Source of the DNA: an uncultured Bacilli bacterium | GTDB lineage: Bacteria > Bacillota_I > Bacilli_A > RFN20 > CAG-826 | Assembly: GCA_905236535.1 (NCBI GenBank) | Contig: CAJOQN010000054.1 | Span: forward strand, 1 to 10,235 | Length of the DNA stretch: 10,235 bases | Direction: 5' to 3' | In this document: in pieces, positions 1 to 6,075 of the stretch | Layout of the letters: every line of letters begins with the position of its first letter | Position numbering within the stretch: position 1 is the stretch's first letter | Notes under the pieces: generated by a model | Databases searched by the model: none | Seen by the model: the letters and a program-made list of their open reading frames with translations, nothing else | Told to the model about the DNA's origin: nothing | Program-made: the position numbers and the translations under genes

Positions 1-76
1 ACCATGATAAATCACACGAAGAAAGGCCTAAAGCAAAGATTGAGAGCAATAAAACACCAATTCTTTTAAGTTTCAT
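1..76 (-). CDS. Lipoprotein, N-terminal fragment (runs off the left edge)
   Basis: Reading the minus strand from ATG at 76 gives 25 codons, MKLKRIGVLLLSIFALGLSS followed by CDLSW, with no stop before the window edge. This is a typical lipoprotein signal peptide: a basic N-terminus (K2, K4, R5), a hydrophobic core at about residues 6-18, and a lipobox L-S-S-C with the lipidated cysteine at residue 21. The mature protein would be tethered to the outer face of the membrane. What follows is outside the window, so no function can be given. In-frame TAA codons close upstream leave this as the only ATG. No Shine-Dalgarno is present; an extended -10 box ends 7 nt before the ATG, so the mRNA may be leaderless. 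The signal peptide is seen directly; lipidation is inferred. Confidence 0.8.
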   Translation of the reverse strand, partial: MKLKRIGVLLLSIFALGLSSCDLSW

Positions 77-83
77 AAGTAGT

Positions 84-92
84 ATTATAACA
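84..92 (-). promoter_or_regulatory. Extended -10 promoter of the left-edge lipoprotein
   Basis: On the minus strand this reads TGTTATAAT, a perfect extended -10 element (TGn plus TATAAT). Seven bases separate it from the ATG at 76, so transcription should start at or one base before the A of the start codon. A weak TTTAAA lies at roughly the -35 position; extended -10 promoters tolerate a poor -35. No AGGAG-like sequence lies between it and the ATG. Confidence 0.65.
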
Positions 93-142
93 TTTTAGTT
101 TTAATTTTAAAAACTAGCTTTGGATAACTTTTTTTATATAAC

Positions 143-168
143 AAAAAAAGAGATGATAATTCATCTCT
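143..168 (-). terminator. Intrinsic terminator of the tRNA cluster
   Basis: A perfect 8-bp hairpin, AGAGATGA - 4-nt loop - TCATCTCT (plus-strand 149-168), is followed on the minus strand by a run of T residues (complement of the A-run at 143-149). It lies 12 bases past the 3' CCA of tRNA-Ile, so it ends the tRNA transcript and insulates the lipoprotein at 1-76. Confidence 0.85.
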
Positions 169-180
169 ATTACACGCGTT

Positions 181-257
181 TGGTAGCTGCGGGGGGACTC
201 GGACCCTCGACCCACCGGGTATCAACCGATTGCTCTAGCCAACTGAGCTACGCAGCC
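181..257 (-). tRNA. tRNA-Ile (GAT anticodon), CCA encoded
   Basis: A cloverleaf can be drawn on the minus strand. The 7-bp acceptor stem is GGCTGCG with CGCAGCT (one G-U), the anticodon stem is ATCGG/CCGGT, the loop TTGATAC gives anticodon GAT, the discriminator is A, and CCA is encoded. It is the last gene of the cluster. The T-arm is odd: the loop reads TCCGAGT, with C at the position normally U/pseudouridine 55, and the stem GAGGG/CCCCC contains an A-C mismatch. The other four tRNAs here have canonical TTC loops. The identity is secure; whether the T-arm variant is real or a sequence error is not. Confidence 0.93.
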
Positions 258-265
258 GTATTATT

Positions 266-341
266 TGGTGGATCTGAAGGGAATCGAACCCTCTACCTCC
301 TGAATGCAAATCAGGCGCTCTCCCAAGTGAGCTACAGACCC
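266..341 (-). tRNA. tRNA-Ala (TGC anticodon), CCA encoded
   Basis: The minus-strand cloverleaf has acceptor stem GGGTCTG/CAGATCC (one G-U), anticodon stem CCTGA/TCAGG, loop TTTGCAT with anticodon TGC, T-loop TTCGATT, discriminator A and encoded CCA. It lies 8 bases upstream (in transcription order) of tRNA-Ile. The acceptor stem shows G3-U70, the alanine identity pair. Confidence 0.96.
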
Positions 342-352
342 ATAAAAAGAAA

Positions 353-429
353 TGGTCGGGACGACAGGATTTGAACCTGCGGCCTTCAGTTCCCAAAACT
401 GACGCGATACCAAGCTACGCTACGTCCCG
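353..429 (-). tRNA. tRNA-Pro (TGG anticodon), CCA encoded
   Basis: The minus-strand cloverleaf has a perfect acceptor stem CGGGACG/CGTCCCG, anticodon stem TCAGT/ACTGA, loop TTTGGGA with anticodon TGG, T-arm GCAGG-TTCAAAT-CCTGT, discriminator A and encoded CCA. It is the third gene of the cluster in transcription order. Confidence 0.96.
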
Positions 430-442
430 ACTTTTAAATAAT

Positions 443-519
443 TGGCGCGCCTTGCAAGAATCGAACTCGCAACCTCCAGATTCGTAGTCTGACACTCTAT
501 CCAGTTGAGCTAAAGGCGC
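443..519 (-). tRNA. tRNA-Arg (ACG anticodon), CCA encoded
   Basis: The minus-strand cloverleaf has a perfect acceptor stem GCGCCTT/AAGGCGC, anticodon stem TCAGA/TCTGG (one U-G), loop CTACGAA with anticodon ACG, T-arm GCGAG-TTCGATT-CTTGC, discriminator G and encoded CCA. A34 of this tRNA is normally converted to inosine by TadA to read CGU, CGC and CGA. Confidence 0.96.
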
Positions 520-535
520 AATATCTAACTGGCTA

Positions 536-610
536 TGGAGGTTCCTACCGGACTTGAACCGATGCTCATTGAGTTGCAGTCAATTGCCTTACCAACTTGG
601 CTAAGGAACC
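536..610 (-). tRNA. tRNA-Cys (GCA anticodon), CCA encoded
   Basis: The minus-strand cloverleaf has a perfect acceptor stem GGTTCCT/AGGAACC, anticodon stem ATTGA/TCAAT, loop CTGCAAC with anticodon GCA, T-arm ATCGG-TTCAAGT-CCGGT, discriminator U (the cysteine identity base) and encoded CCA. It is the first gene of the cluster, about 18 bases downstream of the -10 box at 628-633. Confidence 0.96.
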
Positions 611-627
611 ACTACATAGCGTGTTAG

Positions 628-656
628 ATTTTATAATATATCAATTATTTTTTCAA
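628..656 (-). promoter_or_regulatory. Sigma-A-type promoter of the tRNA cluster
   Basis: On the minus strand a TTGAAA -35 box (651-656) and a TAAAAT -10 box (628-633) are separated by exactly 17 bases. Each matches the consensus at 5 of 6 positions. A start about 7 bases downstream leaves a roughly 10-nt leader before tRNA-Cys. No convincing terminator separates the upstream pot operon from this promoter, so readthrough from potD is also possible. Confidence 0.65.
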
Positions 657-676
657 GGTCATTTTTAAACAAATGA

Positions 677-2575
677 TTAGTCTTGCTTTATTTGTTTTCT
701 TTGAGTGCGAAGGGCTTTGGCAATTCTCTTTCTCGCAAAGAGATAAATAGCCACTGCCACCATCGCTCCCACTTCGATTGAAAGAATGATGATTGCCCAA
801 TTTGGAAGTTCACCAACTTTGAAGTCTTCCCAAAGTTGAATAATCTTCGCGTTGTTATCTCCAAAATCTTTCATGATGCAGCAACGATTAATTGTTTCTT
901 CATCTGGGTATTGGCAGAAGAAATCTCCACCCACTGAGATATTGTCTTCATCACCGACATAATAAGAGTCGGAATAGAAGAGATAATCAGATTCTTCAAT
1001 TTCTTCTCCTTCTTCGGCTTCTAGAGTGTCTTTGAAGAAGTATTCAAGAGAAACTTCTTGAAGTTCACTATCATCATTAACGATGGTTAAGTCACCATAT
1101 GTCTTTTGAATATCGGTGAGTTCATCGTTTTCATCTAATAAATAGACTGGTTGATAATCAGGTTCTTCCTCTTCACTGATATCGGCGAATAAAAGCATTT
1201 CATCTAAAGAGGAATCATGGCTTTCTTTTAAGAAATCATTATAACCCACTTCAACATATTCGTTTTCATTGGTGTCTAAATAATAAACACTCGCCCCTTC
1301 ATAAAGAAGTTCATCGTTTTCATCGTAGACATCATAATAGATTTCATCAGTTCTAATATCGTACCAATCTCTCACTAAGTCACGGATATCATTACCACCG
1401 ATAAAGGAAGTATAACCGGTGTAATCCATGTTTTTAGCGGCGATTTCTGGATTAGATAAAAAATCTAAGAAGAGATGGGCTAATTCGGTTTGATCTGGAT
1501 TGCGATTACGATTCTTTGGCATCACCCAACCATCAAACCAGATGTTTGAGCCATTTTCAGGAACAGAATAATATAAATCGAAGGGATTACCGTTTGTCTC
1601 ATCAGGATCAGCCGCTAATGACATCGCATAAACAGCATCACCGCTCCAGGCGAGATTAACACCAATTTTACCTGTGACTATGTCAAGTTTGCCATTATCC
1701 ACTTCTAACCCAAAGATATTACTCTTAAGGGTGAGCATCTCTTGATATAATTCATTTCTCAAAGTTTGAAGCTCATCATCCCATTTTTTGGAAGAGAAGA
1801 TATTGAAATAAGTATCAAGTTGATTCTTATATTCTTCCGCGGTGATTTCTCCTTCAACATATTGGCCTCTTAAAGCGGTTAATTCTTCATCGAAATGATT
1901 TAAGGTGACGACACATAAAGTATCTCTCACGGAGTCTTTGATGGAAGTTACACCATTGAAGGTCTTATTCCATAAAGCGGACCAAGATTGCATTGCGTCG
2001 ATGACATCTTCGGGTTCCATTCCACGGTTATTGATAAGTTGATAGGTTGGATTGAATAAGATACCTAGGGTACCCCACATATAACCCACAGTGTAATCAC
2101 CAACAATCTCGCCATTGGCGGCTTCTATGCTATCGATATATTGAGAGATGGTCGGAGAAGCATAATCCACATAATTAGGGACTTTTTCTCGATCAATCTT
2201 TTCAAGCATATCTTCCGAAAGCATTTTTTGAATCATATAGTCAGAAGGGCAAATGATATCATATTGGCTCTTTCCAGTTTTGAGTTTGTTATACATCGTC
2301 TCTGGGGTATCGGTGGTGTCATAGACCACTTTAACATCAGAATATTGAGGATAATTCTCTTTGATATAGTCTTCGAATTGAATGACTAAATCATCTTCAT
2401 CATATCCATAATCGGGATCATTGATATAGATGTAGTCTTCAACGTTTAAAACGCTTAAAACGTGGGAATAAGCATGAGAGACATTCGCACTTCTATTTGG
2501 AGCGTTCCAGGCGCTTAAAGTCATCGTTAAAGTAGGAAGCGCGAATAACAAGGCAATTTTAACACTAGTTTTCAT
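677..2575 (-). CDS. potD: Polyamine ABC transporter substrate-binding protein, enlarged, with C-terminal membrane anchor
   Basis: Extracellular receptor of a spermidine/putrescine-type importer; 632 aa, against about 350 for classical PotD. Residues 1-25 form a signal-type hydrophobic segment with no lipobox cysteine. Residues 42-405 align by eye with E. coli PotD: V-E-D-Y (45-48), ETMYNKLK (92-99), YDIICPSDY (105-113), YMWGTLGILFN (165-175), LAWSG (308-312), W346/D348 in IWFDGW, and TGYTS (386-390). Several of these correspond to PotD polyamine-contact residues, though the first tryptophan is replaced by V45. Residues about 405-553 are an acidic insert with internal repeats, after which an SBP-like C-terminus resumes (QYPDEETINR... 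LWEDFK). Residues 592-614 are a hydrophobic helix followed by a strongly basic tail, which predicts a C-terminal anchor. The ATG overlaps the potC stop by one base (TAATG), so translation is probably coupled. The exact substrate is inferred. Confidence 0.88.
   Translation of the reverse strand: MKTSVKIALLFALPTLTMTLSAWNAPNRSANVSHAYSHVLSVLNVEDYIYINDPDYGYDEDDLVIQFEDYIKENYPQYSDVKVVYDTTDTPETMYNKLKTGKSQYDIICPSDYMIQKMLSEDMLEKIDREKVPNYVDYASPTISQYIDSIEAANGEIVGDYTVGYMWGTLGILFNPTYQLINNRGMEPEDVIDAMQSWSALWNKTFNGVTSIKDSVRDTLCVVTLNHFDEELTALRGQYVEGEITAEEYKNQLDTYFNIFSSKKWDDELQTLRNELYQEMLTLKSNIFGLEVDNGKLDIVTGKIGVNLAWSGDAVYAMSLAADPDETNGNPFDLYYSVPENGSNIWFDGWVMPKNRNRNPDQTELAHLFLDFLSNPEIAAKNMDYTGYTSFIGGNDIRDLVRDWYDIRTDEIYYDVYDENDELLYEGASVYYLDTNENEYVEVGYNDFLKESHDSSLDEMLLFADISEEEEPDYQPVYLLDENDELTDIQKTYGDLTIVNDDSELQEVSLEYFFKDTLEAEEGEEIEESDYLFYSDSYYVGDEDNISVGGDFFCQYPDEETINRCCIMKDFGDNNAKIIQLWEDFKVGELPNWAIIILSIEVGAMVAVAIYLFARKRIAKALRTQRKQIKQD
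1119..1324 (-). repeat. Direct DNA repeat pair inside the potD acidic insert
   Basis: The same 17 bases (plus strand AGTTCATCGTTTTCATC) occur at 1119-1135 and 1308-1324, exactly 189 bp or 63 codons apart and in frame. They encode the DENDEL hexapeptide at residues 481-486 and 418-423. Each copy is followed 24-26 residues later by an EV...F motif (442-448; 507-513). A third, weaker protein-level copy is YYVGDEDNISVGGDFF (538-553). The pattern suggests internal duplication of a unit of roughly 40-60 residues. Confidence 0.6.
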
Positions 2576-3426
2576 TATGCAATCCTCCCTTTTCTGACCT
2601 TCACTTGTTTGCTTTGACGGTATCTGCGAACTGTGATGATAACCACCGCAACAACAACGAGAAGGAAAATAATGGTGGTCAAGGCTCTTAATTCTGGAGG
2701 CACAGGTCTCTTTTTAATATGCGCTTGAACATAAGTAGAAATAGTTTCAATTTGTTTTTCACCAGAGAGTAAACCAGCCCCTCTAGTGAAGTCAGTGATG
2801 ACAAAGTCATCGAGTGATAATGTAATCGAGAGAAGGAAGCCGGATAAGATCCCTGGCATAATCTCTGGAATAATCACTTTTCTTAAAGCTTGGTTTGGAG
2901 TGCAACCTAAATCCATCGCGGCTTCATACATGCTTGGATCCATTTGTTGAAGTTTAGGCATGACGGAGATAAAGACGAATGGGGTCGCTAAGACCATATG
3001 ACCAATAAGTAAGGTCCAATAAGATGCAAGTTCAGTTCTAAAGATATATGTTCCTAAGAAGGTGAACATGATACATAAAGAAAGAGCCATAACAATTTCA
3101 GCGTTAACGATTGGGATTTGGTTAACGACTTCGTAAACCTTTTTCATTCTTTTTTTGGAATAGAAAGCACCAATGGCACCTGCGGTTCCTAAAACGACAG
3201 AGAGAATCGCACTGCTGACGGCGACGATAAGAGTGTTACCGGTGGCAATCCAAATCTCGCGGTCTTTAAATAAATTGACATAAAGATCAAATTTGAATCC
3301 CGCCCATTGTCCAACGTTTTGTGATGTTGTAAAAGAAAAAACGATAAGGATAAGGATCGGGAGATACATGAGGAGTAAGATGAGCCAAATATAGATTTGG
3401 GCGAAGACTTTCTTGACGTTTACCAT
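2575..3426 (-). CDS. potC: Spermidine/putrescine-type ABC transporter permease, PotC subunit
   Basis: One of two membrane subunits of the polyamine importer; 283 aa, slightly longer than E. coli PotC. About six hydrophobic segments can be seen (near 10-31, 62-88, 108-128, 136-156, 192-210 and 249-266). The cytoplasmic EAA loop that docks on the ATPase is clear: Y-EAA-MDLG-CTPNQALRKVIIPEIMPGI at 167-193. The following LSITLSLDDFVITDF (199-213) is characteristic of the PotC/PotI branch. The C-terminus is basic. The gene starts 7 bases inside potB and ends in a one-base overlap with potD. The ATG begins MVNVKKVFAQIYIW, placing the first helix at the usual distance. Confidence 0.93.
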   Translation of the reverse strand: MVNVKKVFAQIYIWLILLLMYLPILILIVFSFTTSQNVGQWAGFKFDLYVNLFKDREIWIATGNTLIVAVSSAILSVVLGTAGAIGAFYSKKRMKKVYEVVNQIPIVNAEIVMALSLCIMFTFLGTYIFRTELASYWTLLIGHMVLATPFVFISVMPKLQQMDPSMYEAAMDLGCTPNQALRKVIIPEIMPGILSGFLLSITLSLDDFVITDFTRGAGLLSGEKQIETISTYVQAHIKKRPVPPELRALTTIIFLLVVVAVVIITVRRYRQSKQVKVRKGRIA

Positions 3427-4244
3427 AATTGTGTCCTCGAATCATCTTCTTGATTAACATTCTTGGTTAAGACCATGGAAATACCAATAATGACCAACAT
3501 CACTAAAGCCATGAATGAGGCGGTATTCCACGCGCCTAAGGAGAATTCTAAGTTGATATAGTTACCAAATAAGGTCACCATGTTTTCACTTAAAACATCG
3601 GAGACGACATATGAAGACATCGTTGGCATGAATGTCATCATCGTCGCGGAGACAATACCTGGGATTGTTTGAGGGAACATCGCCTTCATGAAAACCTTCA
3701 CAGGATTAGCGCCTAAATCAGAAGCAGCTTCAAGCAAAGATTTATCAATCTTTAACATGGTGGTGTATAAAGGAAGGATGACGAATGGAAGATAGTTATA
3801 AACCATACCCACTAAAGTGGCAAAATATGGATAATGTCCTCCATCGAGATGTAACCAAGTTAATAAGTCACGAGTGGCTCCAGTTCTAAGAACGAAGTTG
3901 ATCCACATCGGAGCGATAAATAAGGTGATAAGGACTGCATTCTTGTTGAATTTTTTGTTAGCTAAGAAATAAGCCAAAGGATATCCAATAAGAAGGCAGA
4001 TTAAGGTTGTTTGTAAAGCGATAAATATCGAGATTAATAATACTTTTAATTTGGCGGTGGAAGTGAAGAATGAAAGGAACGCGTCAAAAGATGGGAGCCC
4101 GCTGGCATCGCTAAAAGCGTAATAGACGATGATTAAGATTGGGGCAATGATAAAGAGAACGAGAAAGACTCCGTAAGGAATACAGAGATATTTTCTCTTG
4201 AAGCCTCTTAAACGAGCTTTTTTCTCGTTATTCTTTGACTTCAT
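3420..4244 (-). CDS. potB: Spermidine/putrescine-type ABC transporter permease, PotB subunit
   Basis: Partner permease of PotC; 274 aa, the normal family length. A basic N-terminus (KKARLRGFKRK, 8-18) precedes the first helix at about 20-42. Further hydrophobic segments lie near 67-93, 103-120, 140-163, 194-213 and 240-260. The EAA loop is LLEAASDLGANPVKVFMKAM followed by FPQTIPGI, at 170-197, followed by the PotB-like MTFMPTMSSYVVSDVL (203-218). The gene begins 17 bases inside the end of potA. A GGAGA ribosome-binding site lies within the potA coding sequence about a dozen bases upstream of the ATG. Confidence 0.93.
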   Translation of the reverse strand: MKSKNNEKKARLRGFKRKYLCIPYGVFLVLFIIAPILIIVYYAFSDASGLPSFDAFLSFFTSTAKLKVLLISIFIALQTTLICLLIGYPLAYFLANKKFNKNAVLITLFIAPMWINFVLRTGATRDLLTWLHLDGGHYPYFATLVGMVYNYLPFVILPLYTTMLKIDKSLLEAASDLGANPVKVFMKAMFPQTIPGIVSATMMTFMPTMSSYVVSDVLSENMVTLFGNYINLEFSLGAWNTASFMALVMLVIIGISMVLTKNVNQEDDSRTQLW

Positions 4245-5760
4245 ATTTAGAGATATCTCCTTTAATCATAAGTTTGATGTCTTCAGGTTTGATGATGACG
4301 GACACCAAATCGTTCGTGTTCCAGGAATAAAGAGTGTCTAAAACGAATTCTTCCTCTTCTTCAGTTCTGACCATCACTTGATAGTGATCGCCTTCATAGA
4401 TGATATCGACGATGACCCCGTTGACATTGCCATTGTCATGGCCATCGAGAATTTCGATTTTATCAAATCCGACTTCCGCCATAACATCCGCGTCATTAAG
4501 ATCATATTTCTTTCCTTCTGTAGAGACGAGATATCCCTCATCATCTAAAGATGAACCAGGTAGTAATTGCGTTAAATCCGCGTCAAATGGGACTTCGGAA
4601 ATCATCACTTTGTTATTCTTATTAATCCACGCATCAGAGAAGATGTTGGTCGTTAATTCTTTCTTCATGATGTGGATGTTATCAGGTTCGACCTCGATAG
4701 AAACGACATCTCCCACTTCTCTATTTTTGGTGTCTTGGCAGATGATTTCATTCTTGCCAACTTCCACTAAATATTCGAAATGGACACCTTTGAAAATCTT
4801 GTTAGTAATTGTTCCAACACAAAGATTTTTATCATCTTTATTCTCAATTTTCGTCAAGATGACATCTTCTGGACGGATGACAACATCAACTTTTTCGTTG
4901 ACTTTGAAGTCATCAACACAATTAAAGACATGGTTTAAGAATCTGACTTTAAGTTTTGCGGTCATCGTCGCATTATAAATGTTGGATTCACCGATGAAGT
5001 TCGCGACATACGCGGTCGCAGGTTCATTATAGATATCCATCGGAGTGCCGACTTGTTGAATTTCCCCACTCTTCATGACGACGATAGTGTCGGACATCGT
5101 CAACGCTTCTTCTTGATCGTGAGTGACATAGATAAAGGTGATGCCGAGCTTTTTATGCATATCTTTAAGCTCGAGTTGCATCTCTTTTCTCATCTTTAAA
5201 TCAAGCGCGCCTAAAGGCTCGTCTAATAAAAGGATTTCTGGTTCGTTAACAATCGCTCTGGCGATGGCCACTCTTTGTTGTTGACCACCAGAGAGAGTGC
5301 TGATATCTCGATCTTCAAGTTCTTCTAAATCGACGATTTTTAGAGCTCTCGCCACTTTTTCATCAATCTCCTTCGCGGAGAAATGTTTCATCACGATTTT
5401 TTCATTACCTTTTTTATCTTTGACCGTGACGGGAACTTTCTTAAGTTTTAAGCCAAAGGCCACATTATCATAGACATCGAGATATGGGAATAAAGCATAT
5501 CTTTGGAAGACCGTGTTAACTGGTCTTTTATAAGGTGGAATCGAAGTGATATCTTTTCCATTTAATAAAATAGTCCCACTTGTCGGTGTTTCAAAACCAG
5601 CGATCATTCTTAATGTCGTCGTCTTTCCACAACCAGATGGGCCGAGGATTGTTACAAATTCCCCTTTTGTGATATCAAGGCTAATATCGTCGACGACGGT
5701 CACCCCATCGAAGACCTTGCTCACCCCTTGAAGTGAGATAATAGAGTTTTCTTTACTCAT
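4228..5760 (-). CDS. potA: Polyamine ABC transporter ATP-binding protein, extended PotA
   Basis: ATPase subunit that powers polyamine import on the cytoplasmic face; 510 aa, against roughly 350-380 for most PotA. Visible motifs are Walker A GPSGCGKTT (40-48), Q-loop VFQRYALFP (Q86), signature LSGGQQQ (156-162), Walker B ILLLDEP (176-182) and H-loop THD (H214). Two features are unusual. A charged insertion of about 18 residues (111-128, rich in K and D) sits between AFGLKLKKVP and the helical-domain segment EIDEKV. The regulatory C-terminus is long: after a first TOBE-like barrel (about 258-365), a further 140 residues run to a second PED-I-type segment (484-500), suggesting a duplicated or interrupted TOBE region. 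Enlarged PotA proteins are known in Mollicutes. The start is supported by AAGGGGG (5768-5774), 7 bases from the ATG. First gene of the operon. Confidence 0.94.
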   Translation of the reverse strand: MSKENSIISLQGVSKVFDGVTVVDDISLDITKGEFVTILGPSGCGKTTTLRMIAGFETPTSGTILLNGKDITSIPPYKRPVNTVFQRYALFPYLDVYDNVAFGLKLKKVPVTVKDKKGNEKIVMKHFSAKEIDEKVARALKIVDLEELEDRDISTLSGGQQQRVAIARAIVNEPEILLLDEPLGALDLKMRKEMQLELKDMHKKLGITFIYVTHDQEEALTMSDTIVVMKSGEIQQVGTPMDIYNEPATAYVANFIGESNIYNATMTAKLKVRFLNHVFNCVDDFKVNEKVDVVIRPEDVILTKIENKDDKNLCVGTITNKIFKGVHFEYLVEVGKNEIICQDTKNREVGDVVSIEVEPDNIHIMKKELTTNIFSDAWINKNNKVMISEVPFDADLTQLLPGSSLDDEGYLVSTEGKKYDLNDADVMAEVGFDKIEILDGHDNGNVNGVIVDIIYEGDHYQVMVRTEEEEEFVLDTLYSWNTNDLVSVIIKPEDIKLMIKGDISKYEVKE

Positions 5761-6075
5761 ATTATGTCCCCCTTATATCGCTGAAAAGCGTCACGAATTA
5801 TGCAAAATAATTACGAAAAAAATATATAGAAAAATAAAACAAAAAACAAACAAATTTTTTATTGAAATTTTTTGAAACTTTTTTCGGGGGGCTTTTTTTA
5901 TCAATTTTTCGCTTTTATATCTTTTTAAAAGATATTGTTTGGGATTTTTTGTTGGAAAAATTTCTTCATTTTTTTATCGATTTTTTGACACGTTTTTTCG
6001 ATTGATTTTCACTAACTTTTTTTAAGAGAAAATATGAGGTGGAAAAAATGCCATTTTTGTTATAAAGTGTTTAAT
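5761..6075. other. Divergent intergenic region with T-tracts and a 19-bp palindrome
   Basis: About 315 bases lie between divergent potA and the thioredoxin-like lipoprotein, with no gene seen. It is dense in T-runs of 5-7 bases (for example 5855-5860, 5868-5873, 5879-5884, 5893-5899, 5905-5909, 5969-5975, 5981-5986, 5993-5998), mostly 11-14 bases apart, as in curved DNA, interrupted by a run of six G at 5886-5891. A perfect inverted repeat, ATATCTTTT-T-AAAAGATAT, occupies 5917-5935. A small hairpin CGCT-GAAA-AGCG lies at 5779-5790, in the potA leader. A TTGACA hexamer occurs at 5985-5990 without a good -10 partner. I see no clear potA promoter; CATAAT on the minus strand is a weak candidate. 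Confidence 0.6.
6058..6066 (+). promoter_or_regulatory. Possible extended -10 promoter of the thioredoxin-like lipoprotein
   Basis: TGTTATAAA is an extended -10 element with 5 of 6 matches in the hexamer. It ends 9 bases before the ATG at 6076, so a transcript from here would have only a 2-3-nt leader. It resembles the two promoters of the leaderless candidates at 84-92 and 8192-8200 but is less perfect, and it overlaps the alternative, longer reading of the gene. Confidence 0.4.

Noticed and set aside
120..374. 84-aa open frame on the plus strand across the tRNA cluster
   Set aside because: It reads antisense through two complete tRNA genes and the terminator; there is no ribosome-binding site or recognisable protein.
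659..676. TCATTT/AAATGA inverted repeat just after potD, considered as a pot operon terminator
   Set aside because: The stem is 6 bp, purely AT-rich apart from one pair, and is not followed by a T-run on the minus strand.
4400..4978. 192-aa plus-strand open frame inside potA
   Set aside because: It is antisense to a conserved ATPase gene with clear motifs; its serine/threonine-rich composition is what the reverse of such a gene gives.
5761..5900. Riboswitch or attenuator in the potA leader
   Set aside because: Only a 4-bp hairpin (5779-5790) is visible; there is no stable alternative stem or T-run arrangement that would support one.
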